Positions 10,356 to 19,997 of a stretch of DNA of 64,000 nucleotides are shown here, piece after piece. The stretch lies in NCBI RefSeq assembly GCF_000429525.1, contig NZ_AUCA01000008.1:27451-91450 (forward strand), in the 5' to 3' direction. The notes beneath the pieces are model-generated. The model did not search any database, was not told the DNA's origin, and saw only the letters and a program-made list of their open reading frames with translations. Each line of letters begins with the position of its first letter. Position 1 is the first letter of the stretch. The DNA comes from Alicyclobacillus contaminans DSM 17975. Lineage in GTDB: Bacteria; Bacillota; Bacilli; Alicyclobacillales; Alicyclobacillaceae. A program made the position numbers and the translations under genes.

Positions 10356-10476
10356 TTCGCCGTATTGACCCAGCCAGCCACATCGCGCAAGACGGCAGCC
10401 GTCCATGGATTCAGTATATCCCCCGGCGAAACCGGCATGCAACCGCCGCCCCTGCTCTGAGCCAGGTCGGCCGAGC

Positions 10477-11031
10477 TCACTGCGCCATGAACAGTATGCC
10501 GTACACCATGAGAATCCCCGCGCCGAGGAGCTCCCCGTACACCCCCAGCGTCCGGGTGGCTTTGGCGCCAATCACCAACCCCACGGCGCACAGACCCGCC
10601 GCCACAAATCCGAACGCCAGCGCACAGGCGATGCCGTACGTGGTGCTGGACAGCCCCAGGCTCAATCCCACGGACAGCGCATCGATGGATACGCCGATGG
10701 AAAACAGCCCGAGCGCCGCCACCGTCGTGCCCACCGCCACCGGCTCCTCCCGTTGAAACAGGCTCGTGTACGCCATGTGCAATCCCAATCCCAACAGTAA
10801 TAACGCGCCGAACCATTTAGCAATCTGCCCCATTATCCCCTGCATGAGCATCCCCATGGAAATGCCAATCAGCGTCATCAAAACATGCGCAACTCCGATG
10901 GACACAGAGAGCTGTACAACGCGATTGCGCGGCAGGCCCTGCAGCCCCACGCCCAAGGCCAGGGAGAACGCGTCCATCCCCAGCGCCACCGCCATGATGC
11001 CGACTTCCAGGACGTCGTACAGGTGTTTCAA
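10477..11031 (-). CDS. mntP: manganese efflux pump MntP
   Basis: The 184-residue membrane protein has six hydrophobic segments and the MntP motifs MAVALGMDAFSLALGVG near the N-terminus and SIGVSIDALSVGLSLGL in the second half, each with the conserved Asp. It exports Mn2+ across the membrane. The start is TTG at 11031, eight bases after AGGGGGAG; this ribosome site is entirely inside a hairpin (next entry). It corresponds to ywlD of B. subtilis in the ywlC-mntP-ywlE order, although here the arabinose locus separates it from ywlC. Confidence 0.92.
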   Translation of the reverse strand: MKHLYDVLEVGIMAVALGMDAFSLALGVGLQGLPRNRVVQLSVSIGVAHVLMTLIGISMGMLMQGIMGQIAKWFGALLLLGLGLHMAYTSLFQREEPVAVGTTVAALGLFSIGVSIDALSVGLSLGLSSTTYGIACALAFGFVAAGLCAVGLVIGAKATRTLGVYGELLGAGILMVYGILFMAQ

Positions 11032-11039
11032 CGCGAACG

Positions 11040-11088
11040 CTCCCCCTCTGTCCAAGCTAGTCCAGTCTATGCTTGGCGCGAGGGGGAG
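11040..11088 (-). promoter_or_regulatory. hairpin sequestering the mntP ribosome-binding site
   Basis: On the minus strand CTCCCCCT (11088-11081) pairs with AGGGGGAG (11047-11040), and CCAAGC pairs with GCTTGG inside. The 3' arm is the mntP Shine-Dalgarno. It begins 17 bp after the araD stop and lacks a T-run, so it is a translational lid or a weak terminator. Confidence 0.6.
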
Positions 11089-11105
11089 ATTCGCCGAATC
11101 ATCCG

Positions 11106-11795
11106 TCAGACTTGACCGTAGTAAGCGTGTTTGCCGTGTTTGCGAAGGTAGTGTTTATCCAAGAGCGACGATGAAATTCGGGGGAGCGCGGGTTTCAACT
11201 GCAGAGATTGATACGCGAGTTTCGCCACCTCTTCCAAGATGACCGCGTGCTGCACCGCCTCCTCCGCGTCCTTCCCCCAGCAGAAGGGAGCATGACCACG
11301 AACCAGGACGGCCGGCATCGCGTTGACATCCATGTTCGCAAACGTCTCGACAATCACCCTGCCAGTCGCCTCTTCGTACGCACCCTCAATCTCCGCCGTG
11401 GTGAGCGGCCGCGTACAGGGCACATCGCCGTAAAAGTAATCGGCGTGCGTCGTCCCCAGAGCGGGTATAGGAATCCCCGCCTGGGCAAACGTGGTCGCCC
11501 ACGGCGAGTGGGTGTGGACAATCCCACCGATATCAGGGAAGCTTTTGTATAACCACAGATGGGTTGGCGTGTCGGATGACGGGCGCAGTGCGCCCTCCAC
11601 CACGTTTCCATCCAGATCCACCACCACCAGCGTGTCCACAGTCAACGCTTCGTACGGGACACCGCTTGGCTTGATGACCACGCGTCCCAACTGTCGGTCA
11701 ATCCCGCTGACATTTCCCCACGTGAAAGTAACCATGCGATATTGCGGCAACATTAAATTGGCCTTCAACACCTGCTCTTTCAGAGCTTCCAGCAT
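11106..11795 (-). CDS. araD: L-ribulose-5-phosphate 4-epimerase
   Basis: The 229 residues match the class II aldolase/epimerase family: [30 protein letters not shown], the metal histidines in [11 protein letters not shown], and [15 protein letters not shown]. It converts L-ribulose 5-phosphate to D-xylulose 5-phosphate, the last step of the arabinose route. ATG at 11795 follows GGGAGGGG. It is the last gene of the arabinose operon, 30 bp after araA. Confidence 0.97.
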   Translation of the reverse strand: MLEALKEQVLKANLMLPQYRMVTFTWGNVSGIDRQLGRVVIKPSGVPYEALTVDTLVVVDLDGNVVEGALRPSSDTPTHLWLYKSFPDIGGIVHTHSPWATTFAQAGIPIPALGTTHADYFYGDVPCTRPLTTAEIEGAYEEATGRVIVETFANMDVNAMPAVLVRGHAPFCWGKDAEEAVQHAVILEEVAKLAYQSLQLKPALPRISSSLLDKHYLRKHGKHAYYGQV

Positions 11796-11825
11796 ATCGG
11801 TCCCCTCCCGGTTGGCGAACTTTCG

Positions 11826-13325
11826 TCATCGCAACCGCCACGCAGCGTCGTTCCAAGCCAGGGCCTGCCGCAACCCAAGCAGCGAGGTGTGCCGATCTAT
11901 CACGACACACTCCACGCCCGTCATCGCGGCCCAGTCGGCCAGCTGCTCCGCGGTGACGGCATACGAAAATACCGTGTGATGCGCGCCGCCCGCGTACAAC
12001 CAACCCTCTGTCGCAACGGACCATGAGGGTTGCGGCTTCCAAAGAACTCTGGCCACTGGCAGACTGGACATCGCTTCCGGAGGAAAGACCGCCTCCACTT
12101 CGTTCACAATGAGTCGGAACCGATCCCCGAGGTCCACCAACGACGCGACCACCGCAGCCCCTGGTTTGCCTGTAAACACGAGCCTCGCCGGCGGTTCCTT
12201 CCCCCCAATGGACAACGGATGGACCTCCAGACGCGGGGTATCCGCCGCAATGGTGGGACAGACTTCGAGCATGTGCGCACCGAGGGTACTTTCCTCTCCC
12301 GGTACCAAATGATAGGTGTAATCCTCCATGAACGAGGTGCCTTCAAACCCCGCCATGCGTTTGACAACGCGCACCAGCGCAGCCGTTTTCCAATCGCCTT
12401 CGCCGCCGAATCCGAATCCATCCGCCATCAATCTCTGCACGGCCAGGCCAGGCAGCTGGCGCAAGCCGTGCAAGTCCTCGAAATTTGTGGTGAAAGCGGT
12501 GAACCCTCCTTGGTACAGGAATCGCCGCAGTCCCAGCTCCATCCGCGCCTGTTCCCGGACGGCGGACCAATACGGCGCATCTTCAAGGGTTCCCTTCGCA
12601 ATTTCGTACATGTCCCGGTAGGTTTGAACGAGAGATTCCACTTCCGCCTCGGACACGTACGCCATGCAGTCCACCAAGTCGCCTACGCCGTACGCGTGCA
12701 CCGCCCAACCGAATTGCGCCTGGGCGGCCACCTTGTCCCCCTCCGTGACCGCCACCTGACGCATGTTGTCGCCGAAGCGAGCCACTTTCAGCGAATGGCC
12801 TTCGTTGACCGCGACGGCGGTGCACATCCATTCCGCGAGCCGCCGGCGGAGCCCACGGTCTGCCCAATGGCCGGCCAGGACTTTACGACGAACCCCCAGG
12901 CGCGCGCCAATGAACGCAAACTCTCGGTCACCATGCGCTGCCTGATTGAGATTCATGAAATTCATGTCCACAGTTTTCCAAGGAATCGCGTCATGGTACT
13001 GGGTGTGCAGGTGCAACAGTGGTTTTTTCAGCACCGTCAGACCGCCAATCCACATCTTTGCCGGCGAAAACGTGTGCATCCACGTCAACACCCCGGCGCA
13101 GGTGGGATCCGTATTTGCTTCCGCACACAGTTGCGCAATGGCTTCCGGCGTGGTCATCAACGGCTTCATATCCAATTTGTACGGCAGCGACGCATCGTCA
13201 TTGAACGAACGCACAATGCGTCGCGCCTGCGACTCCACTCGCTCCAGCGTCTCCGGTCCGTACAGATGTTGGCTGCCAACGACAAACCAAAATACCGGAG
13301 TTGTCTCGCGACGAGCCTCACTCAT
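11826..13325 (-). CDS. araA: L-arabinose isomerase
   Basis: The 499-residue protein has family length and signatures: FWFVVGSQHLYGPETL, GVLTWMHTFSPAKMWIGGL, LHTQYHDAIPW, MNLNQAAHGDREF and GEGDWKTAALVR with metal-binding residues. It isomerises L-arabinose to L-ribulose using Mn2+. The ATG at 13325 has AAGGAG upstream. It lies 30 bp after araB and 30 bp before araD in a single operon. Confidence 0.98.
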   Translation of the reverse strand: MSEARRETTPVFWFVVGSQHLYGPETLERVESQARRIVRSFNDDASLPYKLDMKPLMTTPEAIAQLCAEANTDPTCAGVLTWMHTFSPAKMWIGGLTVLKKPLLHLHTQYHDAIPWKTVDMNFMNLNQAAHGDREFAFIGARLGVRRKVLAGHWADRGLRRRLAEWMCTAVAVNEGHSLKVARFGDNMRQVAVTEGDKVAAQAQFGWAVHAYGVGDLVDCMAYVSEAEVESLVQTYRDMYEIAKGTLEDAPYWSAVREQARMELGLRRFLYQGGFTAFTTNFEDLHGLRQLPGLAVQRLMADGFGFGGEGDWKTAALVRVVKRMAGFEGTSFMEDYTYHLVPGEESTLGAHMLEVCPTIAADTPRLEVHPLSIGGKEPPARLVFTGKPGAAVVASLVDLGDRFRLIVNEVEAVFPPEAMSSLPVARVLWKPQPSWSVATEGWLYAGGAHHTVFSYAVTAEQLADWAAMTGVECVVIDRHTSLLGLRQALAWNDAAWRLR

Positions 13326-13355
13326 GATCTCTCCACTCCTTCTGCGGAATCCGCC

Positions 13356-15008
13356 TCAGCGCGGTACGGTGTCCAGCCGTATCTGCTTCGCCTCGTGCAT
13401 CAATGCCCTGTGGGTATCACCTAGCAAATGGTACAAGCGATGGTAGAGTTGATAGACGCGGTCGTACACCTGCTGTGCCTCCGCGTGGGGGTAATACACA
13501 CGCTCCACGGGGGACGCCAACCTGCGCGCGGCATCCTGTATCGTTGGAAAGACGCCTGCAGCGACGGCGCCAAACATGGCGGCTCCGCGAGCGGGAACCT
13601 CCTTGGAGGCGAACACTTCTACGGGTACGCCACAGACATCCGCGTAAATCTGCATCAACAGAGGATTTTTGTGTGAAATGCCGCCGCACGCCGCAATCTT
13701 CTGCATCGGAAGGTGATGTTGTTCAAAGTTCTCGAGAATTCGACGGGTGCCAAATGCCACGGATTCCAAGAGTGCGCGGTACATCTCCGCGTAGGTTGTG
13801 GAAAGCGTCAGTCCCATGATCACGCCGGACAAATCCGCGTCGCCCAGAATGCTTCGGTTTCCGTTCCACCAATCGAGGACCACCAGACCGTGCGAGCCGG
13901 GCGGAATCTCCGCCGCCAGTTGTTGCAAATCATCGTGAACCGAACGTCCCAGTCGCTCCGCAGACTGTTGAATGTCCGTCTGGCTGAGGGTGGACACAAA
14001 CCATTGGAACATATCGCCCACCGCGGCCTGCCCCGTCTCGTACCCGAACATGCCGGGCAGCACCCCGTCACGAACCACGCCCGTGATTCCGGGCAATCGA
14101 ACCTCGTCCTGCGAGACGGCCACATGACATATTGAGGTGCCAATGACCATCACCAGCGTGCCCGGCCCTGTCACGCCAACGCTCGGTACGCAGACCATCG
14201 CGTCCACGTTGCCAACGGCCACCGCCACCGATGGCCGCAACCCAAGCCGCGCAGCCACCTCGGCCCGCAATGCGCCCGCGCGGGTGCCTAGCGGATGGAA
14301 CTGATTGCCGAGTTTCTCCGCAGGATTTTCAAACTGCGGATGGACGGCGCGAAAATAGTCCGCGGATGGCAGTCCCTCGTCCTGGGACCACATGGCCTTG
14401 AAACCGGCTGTGCAGGAATTTCGACACTCTCGACCGGTCAGGTGCCAAACAATCCAGTCCGCCGCCTCAAGAAATCGGTCAGACGCGTGATACACCTCCC
14501 GGTCCTCCTCAAAAATTTGCAGCAACTTCGGGAAGTACCATTCCGAGGAGATGGCCCCGCCGTACCTGGACAGAAATGACTCGCTGCGCGCCCGCGCCAC
14601 TTGATTCATGCGGTCTGCCAAGGGCTGTGCCGAATGATGCTTCCACAATTTTGGCCACGCGTGCGGGCGGTGCTCCCAGCCCTCAACCAGACAAAGCGGA
14701 GTACCGTCCCGGAGCGTCGGTAGGACCGTGCAGGAGGTGAAGTCAACACCAATGCCCACCACCTCATCCGGATCCACGCCCCCCTTCGAAATCACCGACG
14801 GAATCCCCCGATAAATGACTTCCAGATAATCCTTCGGATGTTGCAGCGCCCAGTCGGGCGGCAGAGGCTCTCCCGTGGGTAGTTCTCTATCGAGCACCCC
14901 ATGTTCGTAAGGAACGACGTCCACGGCCACCTCCTGCCCATCTTCCACATTCAGGAGCATCACGCGCCCCGACAGAGTGCCGAAATCTATGCCAATGGTG
15001 TATGCCAC
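13356..15008 (-). CDS. araB: L-ribulokinase
   Basis: The start is GTG at 15008, eight bases after GAGGAGG, giving 550 residues. The FGGY kinase pattern is clear: IGIDFGTLSGRVML at the N-terminus, GVDFTSCTVLPT, VDAMVCVPSVGVTGPGTLVMVIGTS, DWWNGNRSILGDADLSG and AACGGISHKNPLLMQIYADVCG. It phosphorylates L-ribulose with ATP. It is encoded between the ABC transporter and araA and is presumably under AraR control. Confidence 0.96.
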   Translation of the reverse strand: MAYTIGIDFGTLSGRVMLLNVEDGQEVAVDVVPYEHGVLDRELPTGEPLPPDWALQHPKDYLEVIYRGIPSVISKGGVDPDEVVGIGVDFTSCTVLPTLRDGTPLCLVEGWEHRPHAWPKLWKHHSAQPLADRMNQVARARSESFLSRYGGAISSEWYFPKLLQIFEEDREVYHASDRFLEAADWIVWHLTGRECRNSCTAGFKAMWSQDEGLPSADYFRAVHPQFENPAEKLGNQFHPLGTRAGALRAEVAARLGLRPSVAVAVGNVDAMVCVPSVGVTGPGTLVMVIGTSICHVAVSQDEVRLPGITGVVRDGVLPGMFGYETGQAAVGDMFQWFVSTLSQTDIQQSAERLGRSVHDDLQQLAAEIPPGSHGLVVLDWWNGNRSILGDADLSGVIMGLTLSTTYAEMYRALLESVAFGTRRILENFEQHHLPMQKIAACGGISHKNPLLMQIYADVCGVPVEVFASKEVPARGAAMFGAVAAGVFPTIQDAARRLASPVERVYYPHAEAQQVYDRVYQLYHRLYHLLGDTHRALMHEAKQIRLDTVPR

Positions 15009-15103
15009 CCCGGACACCTCCTCAGGGCAACCGAAGGGGATTTGCATCCTCCCTTCGGCTGCCTAGTGTGCATTTCTGAATCGCCATGCTCTGAAGATGT
15101 GTG

Positions 15104-16126
15104 CTACTGGTTCAGATACGATGCCACGTTCTGTTTCGTAATCACAGTCACTCCGGTATCCACCGATGAAGGGACAGGATCCACATTGGCTGTCTTCCAG
15201 TTTTTCACCGGATTGACCAGGTCGTGATGGACGGTGTACGCGAACATCAATCCCCAAAAGCCCATGTTCCAGGTGCCCTGCGCGATGGTCGCCGTGATTT
15301 CGCCATTTTGAATGGCTTTCAGCGTCGCCTGGTCTGTGTCAAAGCTCACAATCTGCACCTGACCTGTCTTGTGGGCTTCCTTCACTGCCGTCGAGACGCC
15401 AATCCCTTCGTCCGCTTCGGTGGCAAACACGCCGTTCAAATCGGGATGGTTTTGCAGGAGCGCGGAGGTTACCTGTGCGGTCTTGATTTGGTCCGAATTT
15501 CCGTTTTCCACCGCGACCACCTGAATTCCGGGATACTTTTGTGCCATCTCCTGCTTGAATCCCTGCTCCCGCTGATCGAGGTTGAGCTCTCCAGGCGTGC
15601 TGACGATGGCCACCTTGCCGTGCCCCCCTAGTTTTTGCCCCAGGTAATCCGCGGCCGTCTGCCCGGCCTCGACGTTGCTGGTGCCAAGGTAGGAGTACCG
15701 TTGGCTGGACGGTGCGTCCGAGTCGAACGCAATCACCGGAATGCCCGCCTGAATCGCTTGGTTGATATACGGTGTCAGCGCTTTCTCGTTAATGGAAGTG
15801 ATGAGAATGCCCGCCGGTTTCTTCGCAATCACCTGCTGCAGCGTGGTCGCTTCCTGGTTGATGTCATACTGCGGCGCCCCGGTGTACACCACGTTCACAT
15901 GCAGGTCTTTCGCGGCTTCCTTAGCTCCGGCGAGTACGCCTTTCCAGTACTCAATCCCGGACAGGAACGTGATCATGTAATACGTCTCTCCCGATTGCCC
16001 CGTGAACGCGGCCGATGATGATGACGACGCCGGGGACGTCGTCCCCGTAGTTGTGCTGCACCCCGCGAGGCCTGCTGCTAACGTGGCCACAGCGGCGGCT
16101 GCGGCAAATCCTTTCCATTTCTTCAT
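15104..16126 (-). CDS. sugar ABC transporter substrate-binding lipoprotein
   Basis: The 340-residue protein has a lipoprotein signal peptide ending in LAAGLAGC, so Cys24 is the predicted lipid anchor, then an STTTGTTSPASSSSS linker and a type 1 periplasmic-binding fold (YMITFLSGIEYWKGVLAGA, GILITSINEKALTPYINQA, VIAFDSDAPSS, QIVSFDTDQATLKAI). I use the ATG at 16126 because AAGGGGG is only three bases from the earlier ATG at 16132. The operon context makes L-arabinose the likely ligand; the sequence alone does not fix it. Confidence 0.92.
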   Translation of the reverse strand: MKKWKGFAAAAAVATLAAGLAGCSTTTGTTSPASSSSSAAFTGQSGETYYMITFLSGIEYWKGVLAGAKEAAKDLHVNVVYTGAPQYDINQEATTLQQVIAKKPAGILITSINEKALTPYINQAIQAGIPVIAFDSDAPSSQRYSYLGTSNVEAGQTAADYLGQKLGGHGKVAIVSTPGELNLDQREQGFKQEMAQKYPGIQVVAVENGNSDQIKTAQVTSALLQNHPDLNGVFATEADEGIGVSTAVKEAHKTGQVQIVSFDTDQATLKAIQNGEITATIAQGTWNMGFWGLMFAYTVHHDLVNPVKNWKTANVDPVPSSVDTGVTVITKQNVASYLNQ

Positions 16127-16173
16127 GAACATGAACCCCCTTCATTTCTCCTCAAAATTGGATTCGTGATGGA

Positions 16174-17190
16174 TTAAGAAACCTGTTTGTCTCGGTGCGT
16201 CAGCACATCCAACGTCACCGCGGCAATCAGGACAAAACCGGTCACCAGGCTCTGCCAGTACACCGAGACGTTCAGCAGCACGAGCGCGTCATTGACAATC
16301 CCGACGAGTACGCTGCCGAGCAATGCGCCCAACACTGTGCCTTCGCCCCCACTCAGGCTGGCTCCACCGATGATGCACGCCGCGATTGCCTGCAACTCCA
16401 TCCCCACGCCGGCAGTTGGCGCAGCCACGCTGAATCGAGACAGCGTTAGAATACCGGCCAACCCCGCCAATAGCGCCGTGAACACGTAAATCCAAACCTT
16501 CGCTTTACCAACCTGAATCCCCGACAAAAAGGCGGCGCTTTCATTGCTGCCGATGTAATACACTTTGCGGGCCACCACCGACCGCCGCATCAGATAGTCG
16601 GAGATGGCGACAATCACCGCCAAAATCCAGATCAACACCGGGATGCCGAGCAAACTGCCCTGCCCCAGGAACAGGAACGACGGAGAGATACCGGCGACTG
16701 AGAGCGGAGCGCCCTGCGTCACCACGTAGGCAATCCCTTGGACGACTCCCTGCATACCGAGCGTCATAATGAACGGGTTGATCCGTATGCGACCGATGAA
16801 GATCCCGGTGATGAGTCCGGAGGCCAGCGCCGCCGTGAGCCCGAGAAGGGCCGCAACCCAAACGTTGAGCCCGTCGAGCGCCAGACTCCCCGCCACCACG
16901 CCGGACATGCTCATCACGGAACCCACCGACAGGTCAAATCCGCCGGATACCAGCGCCACTGTCATGCCAACCGCAACAATGGCCATCATGACAATGCTCA
17001 AAATTGTACTCAAAATGTTATCCATGTTCAGGAAATTTTCATTGAGTAAAGAGAGCAGGACGATCAAAACAACGATGACCATCCCAATGGTAAACTCTCG
17101 AACTTTCGTCAACCTCCGAAGCCAAGAAGTTGGTTGCTCCATCGCCAAATTCGTCTGCGGACTGGCCGTATTGGTTGTTTGTTGACTCAT
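16174..17190 (-). CDS. sugar ABC transporter permease
   Basis: The 338 residues contain about nine to ten membrane segments and the RbsC/AraH-type signature GMTVALVSGGFDLSVGSVMSMSGVVAG. The C-terminal half has AIAACIIGGASLSGGEGTVLGALLG, the contact loop for the ATPase. The start ATG at 17190 overlaps the ATPase stop (ATGA) and has GGGGGGAG upstream, so the pair is translationally coupled. It probably forms the homodimeric channel for arabinose uptake with the flanking ATPase and lipoprotein. Confidence 0.94.
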   Translation of the reverse strand: MSQQTTNTASPQTNLAMEQPTSWLRRLTKVREFTIGMVIVVLIVLLSLLNENFLNMDNILSTILSIVMMAIVAVGMTVALVSGGFDLSVGSVMSMSGVVAGSLALDGLNVWVAALLGLTAALASGLITGIFIGRIRINPFIMTLGMQGVVQGIAYVVTQGAPLSVAGISPSFLFLGQGSLLGIPVLIWILAVIVAISDYLMRRSVVARKVYYIGSNESAAFLSGIQVGKAKVWIYVFTALLAGLAGILTLSRFSVAAPTAGVGMELQAIAACIIGGASLSGGEGTVLGALLGSVLVGIVNDALVLLNVSVYWQSLVTGFVLIAAVTLDVLTHRDKQVS

Positions 17191-18713
17191 ACCGCTCCCC
17201 CCGTGACAGGCGTCCTGCGCAAACCAGACGCATATTCCATGATGATGTCGTCGCGGATGTCCTCTCCGGACAACACCCCGGTGATGGATCCTTCATGGAC
17301 GACCGCAACCCGGTCACTCAATCCCACCACCTCCGGCAGTTCGGATGAAATCACGATGATGCCAATCCCCTCGCTGGCCAGCCGGCGCAGCAACTGGTGG
17401 ATTTCCGCCTTCGCGCCGACGTCAATGCCGCGGGTGGGTTCGTCAAGAATCAGAATCTTTGGATTCCTGGCTAGCCACTTGCCAATCATGACCTTTTGTT
17501 GATTTCCGCCGCTCAGACTGCCCACAGCTTGTCGCTCCGAGTGCGCCTTGACCCGCAAATCCGACATCACTCGCTGAGCCAGTTGCGCGGCGGCCGACTC
17601 ATTCACCACCCCGCGCCTTGAGAGCGCTTCCAAATGCACCGCCGATACGTTGTCCTGAATCGACATCTGCAAGAACAGCCCCTGTCCTTTGCGATCCTCC
17701 GTTAGGTAGTACATCCCTGCCGACATGGCATCGCGAAAGGACCGGACCTGCACCGGCTTGCCGTTCAGAAAGATTTCCCCGCGCTGTCGCGGCGCAATGC
17801 CGGTGAGCGCGTGCATCATCTCTGTCCGACCGGAACCAACCAAGCCAAACAGGCCCAAAATTTCTCCTCTGCGCAGGGTGAACGACACGTCACGGCATTT
17901 CCGTCCGGCGGTCAGGTGCTCCACCCGCAGCAACTCCGTGGCTTCCGACACCCCTTTGTCCGGGTAGATCTGCTCAATCGTACGCCCCACCATCATTCGA
18001 ATCACATCGTCCGGCGTCAATGTTGACGTGGTGCCGCAACCCGCGAGACTGCCATCCCTGAGAACGGAAATGGTATCGCACAGAGAAAAAATTTCATCGA
18101 ATTTATGACTGACGTAGATGATGGCTTTGCCGTGGGCTTTCAGTTCGCGCAGCACTGTGAACAGTTGTTCCGCCTCGCTGACGCTGAGCGCAGACGTCGG
18201 CTCGTCGAAGATGTAGAGATCAGCGTCTTGCATCAACGCTTTTGCAATCTCCACAAGCTGTTGTTGCGAAACGCTCAGATGCTTGACTCGTTCGTTCGGA
18301 TCGATAGACGCTTGAAGTCGCTGCAGCTGCTTGTAACAGGCATCCAGCATCTGGCGCTTCCGCATCAGGCCGAAGCGGGTCGGCGCCAAACTACCCAAAA
18401 TGTTCTCCATGACGGACACATCCGGAAACAGACTGAGCTCCTGATGTACGATGGCAATGCGTTCTGCGCGCGCCTCCGCCGGAGAGCGAAAGTGGACCGG
18501 ACGACCGCGAATCAGGATGTCTCCGCCATCCCGCGGGAGGGCGCCGGTGAGAATTTTCAGAAGAGTTGATTTCCCAGCGCCATTTTCCCCCATCAGTGCG
18601 TGGATTTCACCGGGTTGAACGACCAAGTCCACACCGTCCAACGCCACCGTGCCAGGAAAACGCTTACGAATACCTCGTACTTCCAAGATTGGAGTCGGCG
18701 GCATCTCCGTCAC
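17187..18713 (-). CDS. sugar ABC transporter ATP-binding protein (RbsA/AraG type)
   Basis: The 508-residue protein is a tandem ABC ATPase. The first cassette has Walker A GENGAGKST, signature LSVSQQQLVEIAKAL and Walker B LYIFDEPTSALS. The second has the degenerate P-loop GLVGSGRTEMMHAL and signature LSGGNQQKVMIGKWLARNPKILILDEPTRGIDVG. This layout is typical of monosaccharide importers such as ribose, galactose and arabinose systems. It starts 11 bases after an AraR-type operator and begins the transport and catabolic operon. Confidence 0.95.
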   Translation of the reverse strand: MTEMPPTPILEVRGIRKRFPGTVALDGVDLVVQPGEIHALMGENGAGKSTLLKILTGALPRDGGDILIRGRPVHFRSPAEARAERIAIVHQELSLFPDVSVMENILGSLAPTRFGLMRKRQMLDACYKQLQRLQASIDPNERVKHLSVSQQQLVEIAKALMQDADLYIFDEPTSALSVSEAEQLFTVLRELKAHGKAIIYVSHKFDEIFSLCDTISVLRDGSLAGCGTTSTLTPDDVIRMMVGRTIEQIYPDKGVSEATELLRVEHLTAGRKCRDVSFTLRRGEILGLFGLVGSGRTEMMHALTGIAPRQRGEIFLNGKPVQVRSFRDAMSAGMYYLTEDRKGQGLFLQMSIQDNVSAVHLEALSRRGVVNESAAAQLAQRVMSDLRVKAHSERQAVGSLSGGNQQKVMIGKWLARNPKILILDEPTRGIDVGAKAEIHQLLRRLASEGIGIIVISSELPEVVGLSDRVAVVHEGSITGVLSGEDIRDDIIMEYASGLRRTPVTGGAV

Positions 18714-18723
18714 CTCACCCTAT

Positions 18724-18743
18724 TTGTATGGATGTACGTACAA
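18724..18743 (-). promoter_or_regulatory. AraR operator in front of the ara transport operon
   Basis: TTGTACGTACATCCATACAA on the minus strand, 11 bases before the ATPase start. It is 18 of 20 identical to the site at 19998-20017 and contains the GTACGTAC core known for AraR boxes. A TTGCTT box just upstream suggests the operator covers the promoter. Confidence 0.8.
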
Positions 18744-18765
18744 GTTAAAGCAAGTGAATGACCAC

Positions 18766-19893
18766 TTATCGCGGAACGGTGGTCGATTGACGCACGATGA
18801 GTTCCGGCTGAAACACGTGTTCCCTCGGAATCCACATGTTTTCTGGCTGATTCATCATATCGAGCAGCATCCTGGCGGCCGCTTCCCCCATCTCGGCTTT
18901 GGGATGCCGGATTGTGGTCAACGGCACAGACCCGTTGACAGCCAGCGTGGAATCGTCAAATCCTGTCACGGATACATCGCCCGGCACGTCCATCCCCTCG
19001 GCATTCAACGCCTGAATCAAACGAATCGCCACCTCGTCGTTGTAACACACCACAGCGGTCGGAGCATCCGCCAATTGTTTGAAGTACTGGTCCACAAAAG
19101 CGTCAATCGCTGAATCCCTGTCTTCGGTGGTGAACGTCTTTACATACTGCCCCTGAATCGGAACGCGCGCATTGTGATGCGCCTTTACGAAGCCTTTAAA
19201 GCGGGCGCGCCCCTGTAGGTCGTCAGACTTGAACAGGCCGGCCACCCAGGTGTGGCCCAAATCCAAGAGGTGCTTGGTGGCCAGATACGCTCCCTCCGCG
19301 TCGTCCAAAGACACCATGCTGGCATTGAGTTCAACGTAGGAACTGTGCAGCATGACAAACGGAATGTTGCGCTGCTCCATCAACAGGTACAGGTCAATAT
19401 TCGGGTTGGGATGCGTACTTTTTGTCGGCTCCACAATCAGACCGTCCACAGCCTGAGCCAATACGGTCTCCAGCGCCCGCCGCTCCGTTTGGACATTGTT
19501 CCCCGTACTGAACAGAGACAGGGTGTGGCCGTGTGCTGACAGATGCGACTCAATTCCACTGATGATGAACGGAAAAATATAATCCGCCAGATAGGTAGTG
19601 ATCACCGCAATCCGAGCGTGCTGGACCGCGCCACGCGTCGAGGATGACCCCATGTCGCCCGACCGTTTTGCGAACGTTCCCCGTCCTTGTTCTCGATACA
19701 ACCACCCCTCATTCACCAGCTCTCCTATCGCCTGTCGCACGGTGTGCCGGCTGATGCCGAACCCTTCCGCAATCTGGTTCTCAGAAGGAATTCTCCCGTC
19801 TTCCCCGATTTGACCCGAAAGAATCCAATTCTTAATGCTGTTTTTCACCTGCTGATACTTCGTGCCATCCTCTCGAAGACGCATGCCGGACAT
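18766..19893 (-). CDS. araR: arabinose repressor, GntR-type DNA-binding domain with LacI-type sensor
   Basis: Residues 10-75 form a GntR winged helix (KYQQVKNSIKNWILSGQI, IPSENQIAEGFGISRHTVRQAIGELVNEGWLYREQGRGTF). Residues 95-375 form a LacI/PBP1 ligand domain (ARIAVITTYLADYIFPFII, VVCYNDEVAIRLIQAL, VSVTGFDDSTLA, PLTTIRHPKAEMGEAAARML). This hybrid is characteristic of AraR, which leaves its operators when it binds L-arabinose. The ATG at 19893 has GGAGG 12 bases upstream, somewhat far. It precedes the ara operon and is flanked by AraR-type sites, so autoregulation is likely. Confidence 0.95.
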   Translation of the reverse strand: MSGMRLREDGTKYQQVKNSIKNWILSGQIGEDGRIPSENQIAEGFGISRHTVRQAIGELVNEGWLYREQGRGTFAKRSGDMGSSSTRGAVQHARIAVITTYLADYIFPFIISGIESHLSAHGHTLSLFSTGNNVQTERRALETVLAQAVDGLIVEPTKSTHPNPNIDLYLLMEQRNIPFVMLHSSYVELNASMVSLDDAEGAYLATKHLLDLGHTWVAGLFKSDDLQGRARFKGFVKAHHNARVPIQGQYVKTFTTEDRDSAIDAFVDQYFKQLADAPTAVVCYNDEVAIRLIQALNAEGMDVPGDVSVTGFDDSTLAVNGSVPLTTIRHPKAEMGEAAARMLLDMMNQPENMWIPREHVFQPELIVRQSTTVPR

Positions 19894-19997
19894 TTCGTGG
19901 ACAGACCTCCCGACAATTGTTTTGCTCCCAGTTTAATATACTCAGATGTTGGCACTCCACTTTGCGCGAGAGACCTGACATATCTGAATGATAACAT

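Noticed and set aside
9707..10816. A 369-residue version of YwlE
   Set aside because: The upstream 210 codons overlap mntP in another frame; a GTG with a good ribosome site gives the normal 159-residue enzyme.
11032..11105. yybP-ykoY Mn riboswitch before mntP
   Set aside because: Only 74 bp are available and the conserved loop motifs of that riboswitch are missing; there is just a long hairpin.
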